Part shown: one piece after another, positions 1 through 14,300 of the stretch | Layout of the letters: every line of letters begins with the position of its first letter | Position numbering within the stretch: position 1 is the stretch's first letter | NCBI GenBank assembly: GCA_026874595.1 | Contig: CM049306.1 | Location: 10,065,019 to 10,129,018 of the forward strand | Reading direction: 5' to 3' | Length of the DNA stretch: 64,000 nt | DNA from: Sipunculus nudus | Lineage: Eukaryota > Annelida > Sipuncula > Golfingiida > Sipunculidae | Made by a program: the position numbers and the translations under genes | Notes under the pieces: model-generated | Told to the model about the DNA's origin: nothing | The model's database searches: none | Seen by the model: only the letters and a program-made list of their open reading frames with translations

Positions 1-2215
1 CAAATCAAATTTATCCAGTGTTGCCGGGCTGGGATAAAGAGAGTGTTTGATTGATTAAATATCATCATTAATGTGGCTAAAATGGCAGATAGAGTGTTCA
101 CAGCCGGGATATTGACAAGTGCTCAAGTCTTCACAGACCCAGCTGATACAAAAGTTCGTCCGCATACTAGAACCACATCTCTGTTTATAATGAATTCATT
201 TGGCAGATTTCTGTTTGTTTCATAAAAGTTCTGTACAGTGCATGCTTTCGAAGCAAGATTTAAAAAAGACAGGTGTTGGTGATTTAATTCATGGCTGTGA
301 TTGGTGCCCTTATTTTGAATATTTTGCTCATTTACTGCCACGGGTGCTTTGGTTATAGGCATGCATGGTGTTGTCGCAAACATTTAATCAACTTGGAGCA
401 GCTGATCCCCCCCCCCCCCAAAAAAAAAAAACAAGTAAAAAAGGCAAAGGGCAAGGAATCCTTGACTCATTAAAAGTAACCTTTTAGTTTTATTGGAACA
501 AAAACCCATACTTTAACATTTAAGCCTGTCTGCGAGCTGACGTGGAATGATTGATCCCAGAGCTACCTGACACAGAATGTTAAAGGCAGACTTTATCAGG
601 GATGTGCAGACAGACCTCCATTTCTTCTAAATGATTAGTTTATCATTTCTTCAAGTTGCCAGGCTGTGATAAGAATATTTTACAACTGTTTTCATAGAAA
701 CTGTCATTATGGTTAGTCCACTTGGCTGATGTTCATTGTTTAATGTTTTAATGGATACCATTTAATTTCTCCATGCCCAAGTGTTAAGATTCATTTTGGG
801 CCATGCTATATATCAGATACTTTTTTAAGAAGGCTGACTGGTGCTTCTTGTTCTTATAGTTTGTTTGCTCAATTAACTCTACCTATAAATCAGTTCTGAG
901 CCTTGTCAAGCATTGTCACACAATCTTCATGATAAAAAGTCTTTTGGACTAGTGTTTTGTTCAGGATTATTATTTATTAATCTTATTTTGAAATCATATT
1001 GTTGGGAAAGAAAGGGTAAGATTCATTAGCCCAAAGTAGCCCATGAGATATTATGTATGATCCTGGACTTGTAATAATTTTTTTTTCCTGAAGAGATTTG
1101 TCCTTATCTACCATGTTTTGTGGCCACTGTGGCTACATTAGTTTGTAATTCAGCAGTCAGTTACTTCCCCAAAGCTGAACCTAGGTAATTTCTACCTGAA
1201 CTGTAAAACTTGACCAATTTTACTTCTGTGCAGGTGTTGGCTAAATAAAGTCAGCTAGACTACATGAGCTGGATTCATTAATGTTAAGGCTACAGATTTT
1301 TAATTCAACATTAGAACACCCTTTAGACAAATTTATTAACCATCAAACATAAATTAAAAAAATAAGGGATTAAAAATCGCATCATGAAGCAAAATCTCTT
1401 CAACAGATCAAACAACAACCATCAGTGACAATATATAACACGTCATCTTGAACTGTGCTTAAGATTAAAGTTATGGAATGTGTTTGCTATATACATATTT
1501 GTCTCCACACCTGATATAGACCTTGATTGACACCTGGATGAAGTGTTTAAGTATCAGGCTTTAATCATTCAGATAAAAGAAACAGAGAACAGGATTGTTA
1601 GCACTATTACTGTTTCATCATCATTGTCAGAGGTGAGGCTACTGTGATTAAAATGGAAGTTTTTACAGTTAAACCATTGAAGAACAGATTATACTTCAGC
1701 TGTGTTCCCTGTGTATCAGCCACTGTATGAATTGTGAAAACTAGCAACAAGAGAGCACCTGCAGGTAGGGATCAAAGAATGTCATAAGGGTTAGGATAAA
1801 TTAAATATCCATAATTAAAAATAATAGTTTTGGTAATCCCCAGAGAATAGGTTATAAAGTGAGGGTTTAAACCGTGTTAGGAGGATTTCGTGTAATAATC
1901 TAATCAAAATTGTTCAGGGTTCGGCAAAAGCGGTCAACTGGATGATCTTGGAGTCAGTCAATGAACCTTGCAGGATGACCTGCTTTTTGAGTCATGTGAC
2001 TGTGTTGAAAGGATCAGATCAAATATGCAAACTTACAACAAAGTTATAATAATTGTTACATAGATCCATAATAAAAAAAAAAATACAAAAATGTAGTATG
2101 TAGTATACACAGTTTAAAGAGTTGAAAGGTGATATTAAGAAAAAACAATTTGTGTTGGTTAAATGTAGTCTGCATTAGTAATAGTTTAATGAATGTTATA
2201 TTTCCTCCATTGTAG
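1..2215. other. Sequence upstream of the first visible exon, probably intron
   Basis: The first visible exon begins in phase 0 at the start of a GAF-B-like domain, so the N-terminal exons (GAF-A and start codon) lie beyond the window and this stretch is most likely intron. It is AT-rich with many stops in all frames. The only marked feature is a poly-C run followed directly by poly-A near 407-431. I looked for the expected end of a GAF-A exon (a CGI..HNA..YE-like pattern) and did not find it. Confidence 0.5.
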
Positions 2216-2356
2216 CTTTTGTTGAAGCTTGCCAAAGGTATCTTTGAAGAACAGAACAATCTGGACAATTTGGTGGAGAAGATAATATTAGAAGCCCAGG
2301 AGCTTCTTAAAGCTGAGAGGTGCTGCGTCTACTTGGTGGATGACACGATGGAACGG
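2216..2356 (+). CDS. PDE visible exon 1 (start of GAF-B)
   Basis: Visible residues 1-47. It lies between a TTGTAG acceptor and a GTGAGC donor, with phase 0 at both ends and 141 bp length. The sequence runs from [13 protein letters not shown] to [10 protein letters not shown] and matches the first helix and strand of PDE5/11 GAF-B domains (IFEEQ...L..I...A..LL..ERC.V.L.). The ORF is open across the acceptor, so the start here is set by the splice site and not by a methionine. Confidence 0.92.
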
Positions 2357-5300
2357 GTGAGCTAACACAACTCATTCCCTGCTTCTCTGCTTTGATCATA
2401 TACAAATGTTCATTTCATTTAATGAACCGAGACAGGAATTCACCAGTTGTTTAAATTTGTTGTTTGGGTCTTCTCATACATGTATATGTCTATATTCTCT
2501 GTATCTTGCTTTTACTCCATATATTTTTATCAGTTCAAGAGTCACAGGCACAATAAGAGTTATCAATAATGTTATAAATTGTACACTGTTTAAATTTCCT
2601 TATTGTTTCAGATACATTTCTAGTGTTTCCATATGACTACATATGATATTATTTTGACAGATACAGCAAGGATCAGGGACATTTTTATCCCCTTTAAACA
2701 TTTTGCTATTTGCATGATCATAATTCAGAATAGGTTAAACTGCTACATATTATATTTATTTGTGTATCTCTTTTGAAATTTGGTAATAATTCTAAATACC
2801 TCATTAAAAATAATTCATCTTCTGAAACTACAGTGGCATTCACAGCTGACTTGACCCACTCAGTTACTCTGTACTTGCTTAACTGATAAAAAACTGTTGA
2901 AGCAAAGGGTATCACTTAAGTTTCCTGTGAGTAGTGTTCCTGACTGAGAGTCACACCAGACATACATCACACCCATCAAAGACAGTAAACTGTGTGTTTT
3001 TGACTGAAAGACTGGTTTATGAGCTAGGGTGAAGTTTTATTAGTACTTTGTGACTGCTTGAAGTACATCAAAAGAAGGCAGGATCATTCATTAGGCTTTG
3101 CCTAAAAAAGAACCAGTCAACTTCTGTCAGTGACATCTCTTTATTTTTTAAGTCATTTTAATATATCTGTGCTTAATAAATTGTTCTAATGGGAACTGCT
3201 CTAATTGGGAACTGCTGACAAAAGAATGAGATTAAATTTGCACTTTGTCCATTTGTGCAATTGTCTCGGGCATACAGGTAACAGTTTTTGAAGGATCAAA
3301 CAGAATTTTATGTACAAATTGTGCAGAATGAAAGGAATAATACTTTTTGCTCCGTCTACTTAAGTAAATTATTAAATAATAGAAATAAATCATTGTTAAA
3401 GGAAGTCAGATATATGCGTGCAATGTTTCTCGTTTAAAGGATGCATGTTCAGACTTTATTGGTCTGATTCTTTTAGGGATAATGTGGAAATAGTTTTGAC
3501 TTAATTCATTGGATAAAGCTTACTGAGAGTCAAATGAAGGTACTTTCTCTGCTCTCAGTAATAATAGCAAGACTTTTGAGATCCAAAGATTCGCAAAAAG
3601 AAAATCATAAGGAAAAAAGTGAGTCTTGTGCTTATGTGTATTCCCTCCAAGTCTACAGTCTCATTTACACCATAAAGATAGATGATATTTCCCTAGGTAT
3701 TATTTTGAGTAACTGGCTCATTGATTTTTAAGTTAATTATTTCAGTGTTACAAAATTTAAGACACTAAATATTCTCATTTTAGTCCTTGTCTGAAGCATG
3801 AACAAATAAGCAAAGAATTAATATTACAGGTAAAGGTAAAAATATGGAACCAGAACTGAACAAAAGATATATAGCAATGTTTGAATGTATGATTTCAAAG
3901 ACATCTTCTTGCATGATAACAAAAGGAACTGGAGCTTCTCTGATATCTAGATTCCCAACAATATGAAATCAAAGATAATACTTTCAATGACCTTTATTAC
4001 TAAATAATTACTTCCTGTGTGCTTGGAAAAATAGGCGTTCATGTTCTGGATTACCATAGCCATACATAAAGGGAACCTTAGATGATTAAATTTCATGGAT
4101 AATATACCATTCTTATCATGTTGTGAAGAACCAGATAATACAAACTTTAATTACAAGGAAATTATTGTTGTGGGAAAATTATCTGATAACATGAAATTTC
4201 TTGATGTCTTGTGCATCAGGTTTGTGAAGAAAACCTGAAACAAAACTTTTTTCTTATGGTTGATATCTTTTTCTATTCTAATTTTCAATTGCTATAAAAA
4301 TGGCTCGATATCTCTTTCAATATTGTATTTTTTAATCTTATAATATCAACTCAGGGATTCTCTAATATAATGTCCATATTCAGTCTTTATATTTGTTTTC
4401 AGGAAAACATTTTAAATTTCTTTAAGGTTAGTAACAGATACACTTAAGCATGACAGCTTGATGGAATGGCAGACAGCTGTGTGCAGTTATAAGTAGATAT
4501 CAAGTAGATCCTTTCAGGTTTTTGTGGTAGATGGGAACAATTTTAAATATGGTGTGTGCATTTCAAACATTAGATGTACAGGTTTCTTCAAGTTTGTTTT
4601 AAACTAATTTATTTGGATTTCCATAGTCTCTTAAGTAGTATGTATCCGTCAATCTGAAGTTGTGACTTTCACTTCTTGGATTTTGTAATGTATTCATAAA
4701 TAGACACAAATGAGTTACAGTTTATTTTCATGATAGTAATTAAAGAAACACATGTCTCTATAGAAACCTCACCTGTGTTATTTAAACATCAACCTGCAAT
4801 ATAATTTAAAGGCACTTGAAAACAGGGATCTTTTCTTGGTCTTTTTTAATTTTAGATGGTTAAGTGGGTTTCAAGAAGTATGTACTTTTTATACTTTAGG
4901 TTAATTCATTACCTCCATAAATTAACCTTAGGTATAAAACTTCAACAGTTTACAAAACACAGTTGAAGGGTCCAGAATTTCATCTGGTATTTCCCTTCAG
5001 GCCCTATATTTACAATGTACATCATCCTTTGTTTCCTTGACGCTGCAGTGGCAAGGACTTCAGTGTGATCTATAGTTTTGTCACAGAGGTTTTTCCATTT
5101 CCAGGTAGAAATTGATTTTCTTGCAGGATAGAACTACCAGGACAGAAGCAAATTTGCCATCAAAGAATTGAAATAACCGTTCCTTTGGAATGCTTTTTCC
5201 TGGTTCTAATTTCATTTTTATGTGTCATCCCAATCGATGTGCCAGCAGTCAAGTTGCCAAGAAAAACTTGTGTACTTATTTTATATATTGACAGGGAAAC

Positions 5301-8300
5301 CAGTTCTTTACCAGACTGTTTGCCAAAGTCCTACATCAGTATAATAGAAAGCAAATACTTCTACGGAAGGTAAATTTGTGGAAATAGCTTACACCTGGAG
5401 ACTACGTGTGAGACAGAAACGTTGGCAAATAACTAACTTCTCTGCAGGGGATCTCATACTCTGTATAAAAAGTGGTACCATGGGCCTTTTTTACATCTTG
5501 TGTGTTCAGAATACTAAAGGGTCAAGCAAAGTGGAAAGATTTTTTTTTGGTATTCTGTCATACTGTAAGCCATTATAACAATTTTACATTTCTCAGTATA
5601 TAATATGGCACATGTGAGTCATATGTTGCTGTGCTAACTAACCATCAGAATCCTTAATTTGGCTAGGTAATGACTTTAATATGTGTGTGATTTCTTGTTT
5701 CATTTGTCATCTTTTCACCCCTCATTCTCTGCTTGTTCTCAAATATGTTTATAATAAATCTCCAATTAATTTATGTTTCTGCTTAACATTTTTGTGATTT
5801 GAATGGCTAATTTTGAATAATCACTGTTGTAGTACTTATTCTAGTGCTGCAATGAATGTCAGATCTGATATGTTAATTTTGAATTTTACTAATGCTATGC
5901 ATAATACTCTAATTGTATAATTAATACTACATAATTTATTACTAAAGCTTGTGGGTGATTATAGTACTTTTTTCATTATTGTGTGTTTATGTTTATTTGG
6001 TTTATTTGTTTTAATTTGGTTTATTTGTTTTAATTTGTAGATATATAATACACTAGCTGTGAGCAGTCATGTAGATAATTTATGTAAGCTTTTTTGTCTT
6101 AAGCAGATGACAACAGATGCTTCATAATTAATATATTTTAAACAGAATTTTGATAGCATGTCAAAGCAAAACAAACACTAAATTTTGATATATATTTTGT
6201 TGTTGAAGAATGCCCAGCTTTTTCTTTGGGAAGAATACCATCAAGGCCTGAAAAAAAAAATATTTTGTCCCTCAAAATGTGTATAACCTTGGTCATAGGT
6301 AAGTCAAAGTGAGTAATGTAATACCCAGTTAAGTAATCTTTTGTCTGTCACATTTAAATAAAACTGGCCTCCATCCTAACTTAATTGGCTTACCAAATTC
6401 CATTTCCATACCTGTGAAACATGCTATGACAGCATTTGTCATGTGCAATGATAGCATATATAAACTCATGAAATATTTAAAAGATACTATCCGTATTGTA
6501 TTTGGAATGTGTGCGGCATATTGTTTGCATTCAGTAAAACAAAAAATCCAACCCTGTCCATACATGCTCTTGTTTTCTGTGAAACCTTATATAAAATTGT
6601 TCCGAACATTTCTGTTGAAGTCCTGTTGACACCATTGCACAATTTTAGCACTGAAGGTTGTTTATTCCTTAAATAAATTTCAATATTGATTAAGCTTGTC
6701 AGCACTGGCTGCACAGCCTGTGTTCCCAGATTGGAAGAGACTGCTTGTACAATCTTCAAAATATATTCCTCAGAAAAGCTACAATCAACATATGGCAGGG
6801 CCATGCAGGCATAGTAGATTTGAAAATAAAAATACTATCCATCAACTGCTAAGATAGCCAAAATGTTTAGTGGTTATTTTTGGGGGAATATATACAGAAA
6901 GAATAGGAAAATAGTGTATATGCATCAGTTATGTTCTAAGATATTGGTCATACTTGATGTCTGTATACTTATACTATATAAATCTTTCATGTATCACACC
7001 ACAGGTAACTAGCATGCACAATTAACCAGCAAATACAATTAACTTAATTGTTTAGATTATGTTGCCTGTTTAGCATGTGTAATTATTCATGAAGATGTAG
7101 AGAGAACATCTGTTGTCATTCTGTTCTTGTTTGAATTACAATATGGTGAAAAGGTGACATATGAATTCTTAAAACTTAAAGTTTACTACAGATGAGAAAT
7201 GATTCTTTTTTCTAGTGCCATGGTACAACTTTAATGTGTCCATTCAACTTGATGGCTAACTATCTTTGCATTTTAGCTAATATTGTATAATATCTGGGAC
7301 CATATGCATGTGTGATTAACAACAAATGGACAAAAACACAGGTTTCCTATGTCTTCTTTGTCTGCTTTCTAATAGCATGATCCCAGAGGCAAACCCCATT
7401 GTCAGACTAACATTTTAAAGTTAACTGTTGTGGCAGAGGGTGCTTCAGGTGAGAGTCCTCAACCCTTCCATCTCTCTATCCAGAGTTAATATTCAGCTCT
7501 CCCATGAACTTGTCTCTTGCTGTGAATTTCAACAGGACTGGTTTAAACTGGTTAGAACCAGCACTGGTAGTAAACAAAGAGTCGTAGGATATAAGTGTAT
7601 GTGGATAGATTTAGAATTGCTTCTAGTCAGGCAGTGTTGGCTCTAACAAACCTCCATTCTGCTACCCAGTGCTCCCAATCACACAGCAATATTTCTACCA
7701 TCATCCTGTGTGCTTATTTTATATTGAACTTCAGATTGCATTCAAGAGAAGTTACAACAATTCATTTTAAGATCATGCTTAATATCAGCTTAGAGATGGA
7801 TTACATCATATCATATGAAGGATATTATTACGACTTACCTGTGATGTATCACTGATTAAGATACTGTGGTTGCCTTTTTGTTTGTTAGGGTTTTAAATTT
7901 GTGATATTCGCTAAAGGGGAATTATCGCAAAAAATAAAACCTTTGTGAATAAGAGGTCTCATAGTCAAATAGTATCATTGAAGAAAAAAAGGGTTGACAT
8001 TATGAATAAAAATAGATTGTGTATGTTAAAAGTTGACATTTTAAATGATAAAAATTTTTCCAATTTTCTGCCATTAACAATATTTTTGTTGATTTAACTT
8101 TGCGTACATAATAATTGATATGAATAATACACGTAGTAATGGTTATACACTGTATATACGCCTTTGTGTTGTGAGATCGCAAAAATGGAACCCTTGTAGA
8201 ACACTGGAAAAGTGGAAATCGTGAAAATTAACCCGCGGATATAAAGCTTACCACAAAAAAGTGCATAGGATATTTAACAGGTTTATTCTACACCAGCTTC

Positions 8301-11300
8301 ATCATACACTGAATAGGATTATTCACTTCAGCACATTCCAAGAAGCATTTAAATCAAGTTTGATGTTGGAAGTAGCGATATGAATATGGATAGCATACAT
8401 TGAGTTTTAACAGGGCCTGTTTTTAATACACAACCGACTGTGTTCATGTTGTTCCAGAAAAAACATCCTATTGTACTGTAAACCATAACTCCCTTTGGCT
8501 CAGTTGAAAAAGTTGCTGTGGTTCTGCTTGGCTCTACTTCTTGTACTAATGTTGTACAATAATTAATACATGTATGCAGTGACATTCATTTGAATAATCA
8601 CTTGTTTCTAATAATTCATAGAATCAATTGTGCTTTGGATATCGTGAGCTAGCTGTAATACTAATTTTCATGATGCCTCAATTTGTGAATAGTAGTATCT
8701 GCATGTGAGATGATTTTTCCATGAGCAAAATACAAAAAAAAAATATGAAACATTTTCAGTTTGCAACTCCTTGGTTTTACTCAGTTGTGACCAGACCATG
8801 ATATTGTGATAAAATGTTGCATAATTCAAGCTTATATTGGATTTTATTTCTTATTTGATTTTTTCTTTTTGTATAAAATAAATTTTGTGATTTTAATTAT
8901 ATTTGATGATTTATAAATTCATGCTTTTATATAATGTAAAAATTGTAAATTTTGGCCCATATGTTTTTTCCCATACATGTATCTTCATAGCCTATAATAA
9001 TTATTAATGATATATTGTTTTGCAGGTTGAATATTTTAGAATGTCCAAAATCACAACATATTGATGTACTGATAATTTGTATTGTGCCCAGCTAATTCCT
9101 TTAAATTGATGACTTTTTGTCTATCCAATTTTTTTTCTTTAACATTGTTGTTATTTATACACTCCTTATGTCTATTGTTAATTGATTTTTTGGTCAGTTT
9201 CCGTATTTTTATAAATACCTAACTTAAATGATAAGCCTTATTGAGTCCAGTCACTGCTGCACCATGTTGTATTTGGTGTACATTGTTTTACTCACTCACC
9301 CTGCCTTATTACTTTGTAACACAGTGGTATTTGTATTGGTACAGTGCTGCATGTTTATGAATAGCAACAATCTTGTTGGCCTATTTGAAAAAAGAATCCT
9401 GCCCAGGTTGTGAAAATAATACCTGAGTTTGCATAATTAACAAAGTTTCATTATCTTTTGGTGCAGATCATTATTCCCTCACATAGTGGTGGATTGCAAT
9501 GGATTTGTATTTAATGGAGGAATGTATTTTTGAGTTACAACTGATCATTCATTTGAATAAGAAACACCATCTTAGAGCCTTTTTTAGGGGCCAGACCTTG
9601 GTAAAATTAGCGGAAAGCCACCATTGCTTAGTTGGATGTACTTTATATCCAGAGAGATCGAAGAGATACTTTTTCCTCCAGGCAATAATGGTAATGGTAT
9701 TATTTATGGTAAAACCTCAATTACTTGCCAGCACCCTCTATTGTTCAAGCTTAAAACAACTGGTTTTAATCTTCTTTGTTAACATGTATTGTTTGATGGA
9801 GAAATGCAAAAGGAAGATCATGTAATTGTATGCAGGTTACCTGGATGAAAATTTTGTTTCCCAGATTGAACACAAGATGGTGCTGAAAAGCAAAAAAAAG
9901 GGTAATACTGCAAATAATACTGAATACATATGAAAAACATGATTTTCATGTGGCTGACAAGATTTGCTATACATATTAAGGTGGTATGTTCTCCTGCCTG
10001 TGGTCTGATGCTCACCTTGCATGCCTGTGCACATTGCAGGACTCGGAGGCTTTTGAAAAGCATGAAAATGCCTTCAAGGCCATGCAACAGGAAAAAAACG
10101 ACGATATTGCTCAAAACAGATCTAAGGTAATGCTGCCAATCATCTTAAGTTTTCAACACACCCTTGCATGTTTTATTTGGACCTGAGCAGCATTTGCCTT
10201 CAATTTGTATAGTCTTTAATACTAAATTCCATGAGTTGGTCACAGCCATAGTTTTGATATGATTTTATAACCAGTAATCTTGTCACTGTTGTACAGTCAC
10301 AGGTAAGTGAACCTGTCATTTTCATGAGTAAAGTAATTGAAGTTCCCAATTTTTACATCATAAATTGACCTTGTTGTGTCAGTGATCAGATTTCATTTAA
10401 AAGTGTAAGAATTACTTCATGGTCTGAACCACAACCCCTACTCTGTATATAGAACTAATCTTGTAAATTTCAATAATACTCCCTTAAACTATGGCTGTGA
10501 CAACATGTAAATGAAATCATAAGATTACACCTTTTTTTATCTGAAGGCATGTGGCATGAAACTAACTATTAATTCATTTTATTACTAGGGAATTATTAGC
10601 ATATAGCCTACTTACAGATTGAAAATTTATTAGTTTCTTCATTATTTTCATGCATCATATTTCTTGTCAGTCCATCTTATAAGTCATTAATGCCTGTTGA
10701 TAGTTATTGAGGATTAGAGAAATGAACAGCTTTTTAAATTCATGTATTAAAGATTTTTTTTCGAATAAAAAGCTTAGATTTGATTCAATCTTTACTAGGT
10801 CTTTAAAGGATTTTCAAGGAATATTACAATTCGGGTCAACAGTTATTAGTTTTTCCTTAGGTAGATAGGTTTGTGCATGGTTTGCATTGTAGCTGCTAAC
10901 TGCAGACACTGTAAAAATTAATATAATTGTGGCATAATATGTGCTTGCATTTATAAATATAATGAATAAGCTGGGTTTCATATATATGGAGAATTATGGT
11001 CTCTGTTTATTGCATCCTGTTGGTTCAATAATATTAAAGCCGTTTTTAGGCTTGTTTTTATTCTTCATCTTTAGCATGTTCAGTCAGATGCTGTATTAAC
11101 TTTCTTAGAAAAAAAGCTTGTGTTTGGCAAAAAGAAAAAAAGAGACAAATTATGCTGGGTACTTTAAAACCAGAAACCATGCAGCTGTTCAGAATTCTTT
11201 GGATCAAGTTCCCAACAATGGAGAGTGAATTGATCTAAAAAAATATATAAATAAAAAGGTTTAGGGACGCCTGCAGAAATTCATTGCTTATTAGCAGCTA

Positions 11301-14300
11301 CTTCTCATGTCTGGCTGTCCTTTTGCTTGTGGATTGTTTCCCAATTAGACACAAACACACCAGATGCTGGCATCAATAAGTTTTCCAGGGACCTAGCAAG
11401 TGTTTCTGTTCTGTGCATCATATCAACCCATGAATTACAGGTACTAGCTCAGAATTTTTAAATAAAATTGTCATGGTCTAGAGTAAGATTTTTTTCAGAC
11501 AGCTTATCTAAGCTTATGTTAAATCCTGTGTATATACAACCACCTGCTATGCTTTCATTTTTTGAAACGGGGAAATATATCAGGGATTTAACACTAAAAT
11601 GAAATAAAGTGAACTAACTGCAGTTTAGGGATGACCTCCAGTAAACTGGATTCTGTTTGCCTGTAAATGTTATATGCTTACAGTGGCTGCTTGCCAGTTT
11701 GCTGCACAGCTATTTTTAAAGTCACTTCAGGCAAGGTCAATCTTACAAGCATGGAAATCAGATGATATTGGGTTTCCATCTTCCTAGAGGCAGAGTGTGA
11801 CCTGGCAGATCAATAGACGCTTTTTAAAGTTGACACAGTTGGGAACTTCGTAAAATAGCGGTTAAGAGGTACTGTGTACACAGCACAAGAGTAAACTGAA
11901 TTTCCTTATATCTGTCTCGTATGTGGCCAAGTAATTGTCTAGGCGTTGATTGATGTAAACCTATTAAAAATTTTAATGGCAAACTTTATCACCCAGTTAA
12001 GCTACATACTTGCAATTTCAGGTATATACCCTGGAATTTTAAATCCAGTTTTAACAATTTAGGTGGCACTTACAAAATCACTCATGAATATTCGAAAAAG
12101 GATTGGTGTCACTGCATATGTCTGATTTAATCTTTATAATAGCAACTCTTGTACTTGGGGCAAGAGACTGTCATAAAACATAGATGTAAATCTCTAAGCA
12201 TAAAATGCTCTAATAACTGGTATAGTTGAATGCATTTGTCAAGATCATCATCAAAATCTGAATTTTGGCAATTAGTTCGTCATTAGAGCATATAAGGGTG
12301 AATAACACATATTCTTTCCTGTGCACCTATTAAGCTGAAAGTTTTATGTAAACATTTAAATAATAGATGTTATCCATAATTTTATTTTAAATACCAAGAA
12401 AAAAATTATACCCAACATATTTATGTAGAAATATTTAGTAATATCATATTGAGAAATTACAGAATCACTTATTTAATTGATTTCTGATACATGTGTTTAC
12501 ATAAAACAGGTTCTTTCCAAACTAGTAATTGATATAAGCATGAATGGAAAGAATAATATACTTTAATGGAGTAAGTTTTGTATTATGAAATGAAGAAATC
12601 TATAATTCATTATTTCAGCTATATAACTAAAGGTAATAATCTGATGGTGTACTTAGATCTCCTTATTTATTTTTAACCAATCTACTGCATGGACCCTGAT
12701 GTATTAGTTTTCTCTGTATTCCATATTTTCCAGATGTATCTTTTTTATTCAAATTTTCCCTCTCCCCTGTTGTTTCACAATCTGTCCCCTCTTTAGAGAG
12801 AGACTTCCCATTAATATATAGAACTAATAGACATTCTGTAAGAGCAACACTACAGTTTGTCGGATTAATAGATATCTTAAAATTAAAAGGCAGAGAGACA
12901 GTTAAGAGAAATGTTTTTCAGTAATTTGACTTCATTAAGAATGATTGTATTTTTGTCTGTGTTATGTAAGTCAACGGAAAGTGCACTTGGATACCCTGAT
13001 CTATTAGTTAACATTTATTGACACACTGCAGTTTCTCTGTGGAAATCAGGAGCAATCAAGCAATCTTGCCCATTTTTTAGCTCAGCTGACTATAAGTCAT
13101 CAGAGCTATAGTCGTGGTCCATTGTCCATTGTTCGTCCGTCTACCTGTCTGTCCATCCGTCTGTCTGTCCAGATGTCCGTTCGTAAGACTGGCACGTTTC
13201 GACACCATTGGACCTATGAATCATAAGTTCGGCATACAGTTAGATGTCCCCAAAATCTCCTACCATGCCGAAAATTGGGTCAATAGGACTTCGTCCCTTT
13301 GAGATATTAAGGAAAAACCTCATTTTTTTTATTAGACATCTATTTTCACACTTCAGGACTGTCTAATATCGAAACCACTCATCTGGTTTTCTTCATATTT
13401 ACCATAAATATTCCTCTATATAGTTCCTATGTACATGCCAGAAATTAAGTCAGTATTATTTAATTTAAAAAAGTTATGGGCCCAAACATAATGGACTTTG
13501 TAAAAAAATCAGGAAGGATATTTGGTCACTTAACACAAAACATGTAAAAACTAAGGACTTTTTTCCAGTAATATAACTTTAATTAATCAAAATTAACTTG
13601 TATACTCAAAATTAGATCAAAATCTGTTAAAGTTTTTAAAATATTAGCAAAAATAAAAATTGGTACCTTAAATTTTGCCCAACTTTGGCCACGGCACATT
13701 TTTTACCTGTATGTACTGTGGATTTAATTTTCACAGCATGTGCACATAAGGATTTAATCTGTTAAAATCTGAAATTTGAAAATAAAAGCTGCAAAATTCA
13801 GCTAGTTATTGAATTTTTTTTGGAGGCTCTTGTTGTATTCCCTTACATTGTCAAGCAGTCCACTTTAGTGACTGTAGGTCATTCAGTGCACATCTCTATG
13901 CTACCCAGGCTTTTGGCACAATGTTAGATGTCCCCAAGATCTCCTACCAAGCTAAAAACTGGGTCTTTGCGACTTTGTTCCTTTGAGAAATTAAGGAAAA
14001 ACCTCAGCTTTTTATTCAAAACATATTTTCACACTTCTGGACTGCCTAATATCAAAACCACTCATCTGTTTTTCCTCATATTTACCATAAATATTCCTCT
14101 ATATAGTTCCTATGTACATGCCAGAAATAAGGTCTGTATTATATTATTTAAAAAGGTTATGGGCTCAAACATAATGCATTTTGTAAAAAATCAGGAAAGA
14201 TGTTTGATCGCTTAACAAAAAACATGTTAAAGCTATGGACTTTTTTCCAGTAATATAACTTTAATTAATCAAAATTTAATTGTATACCCAAAATTAGATC

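Noticed and set aside
1-473. A GAF-A exon at the left edge
   Set aside because: No open frame with splice sites matches the expected GAF-A end. The ORFs at 123-383 and 291-473 have no domain likeness and overlap a poly-C/poly-A tract.
9499-9825. Plus-strand 108-codon ORF in intron 1
   Set aside because: No family motif, no flanking splice sites in a useful phase, and composition typical of the surrounding intron.
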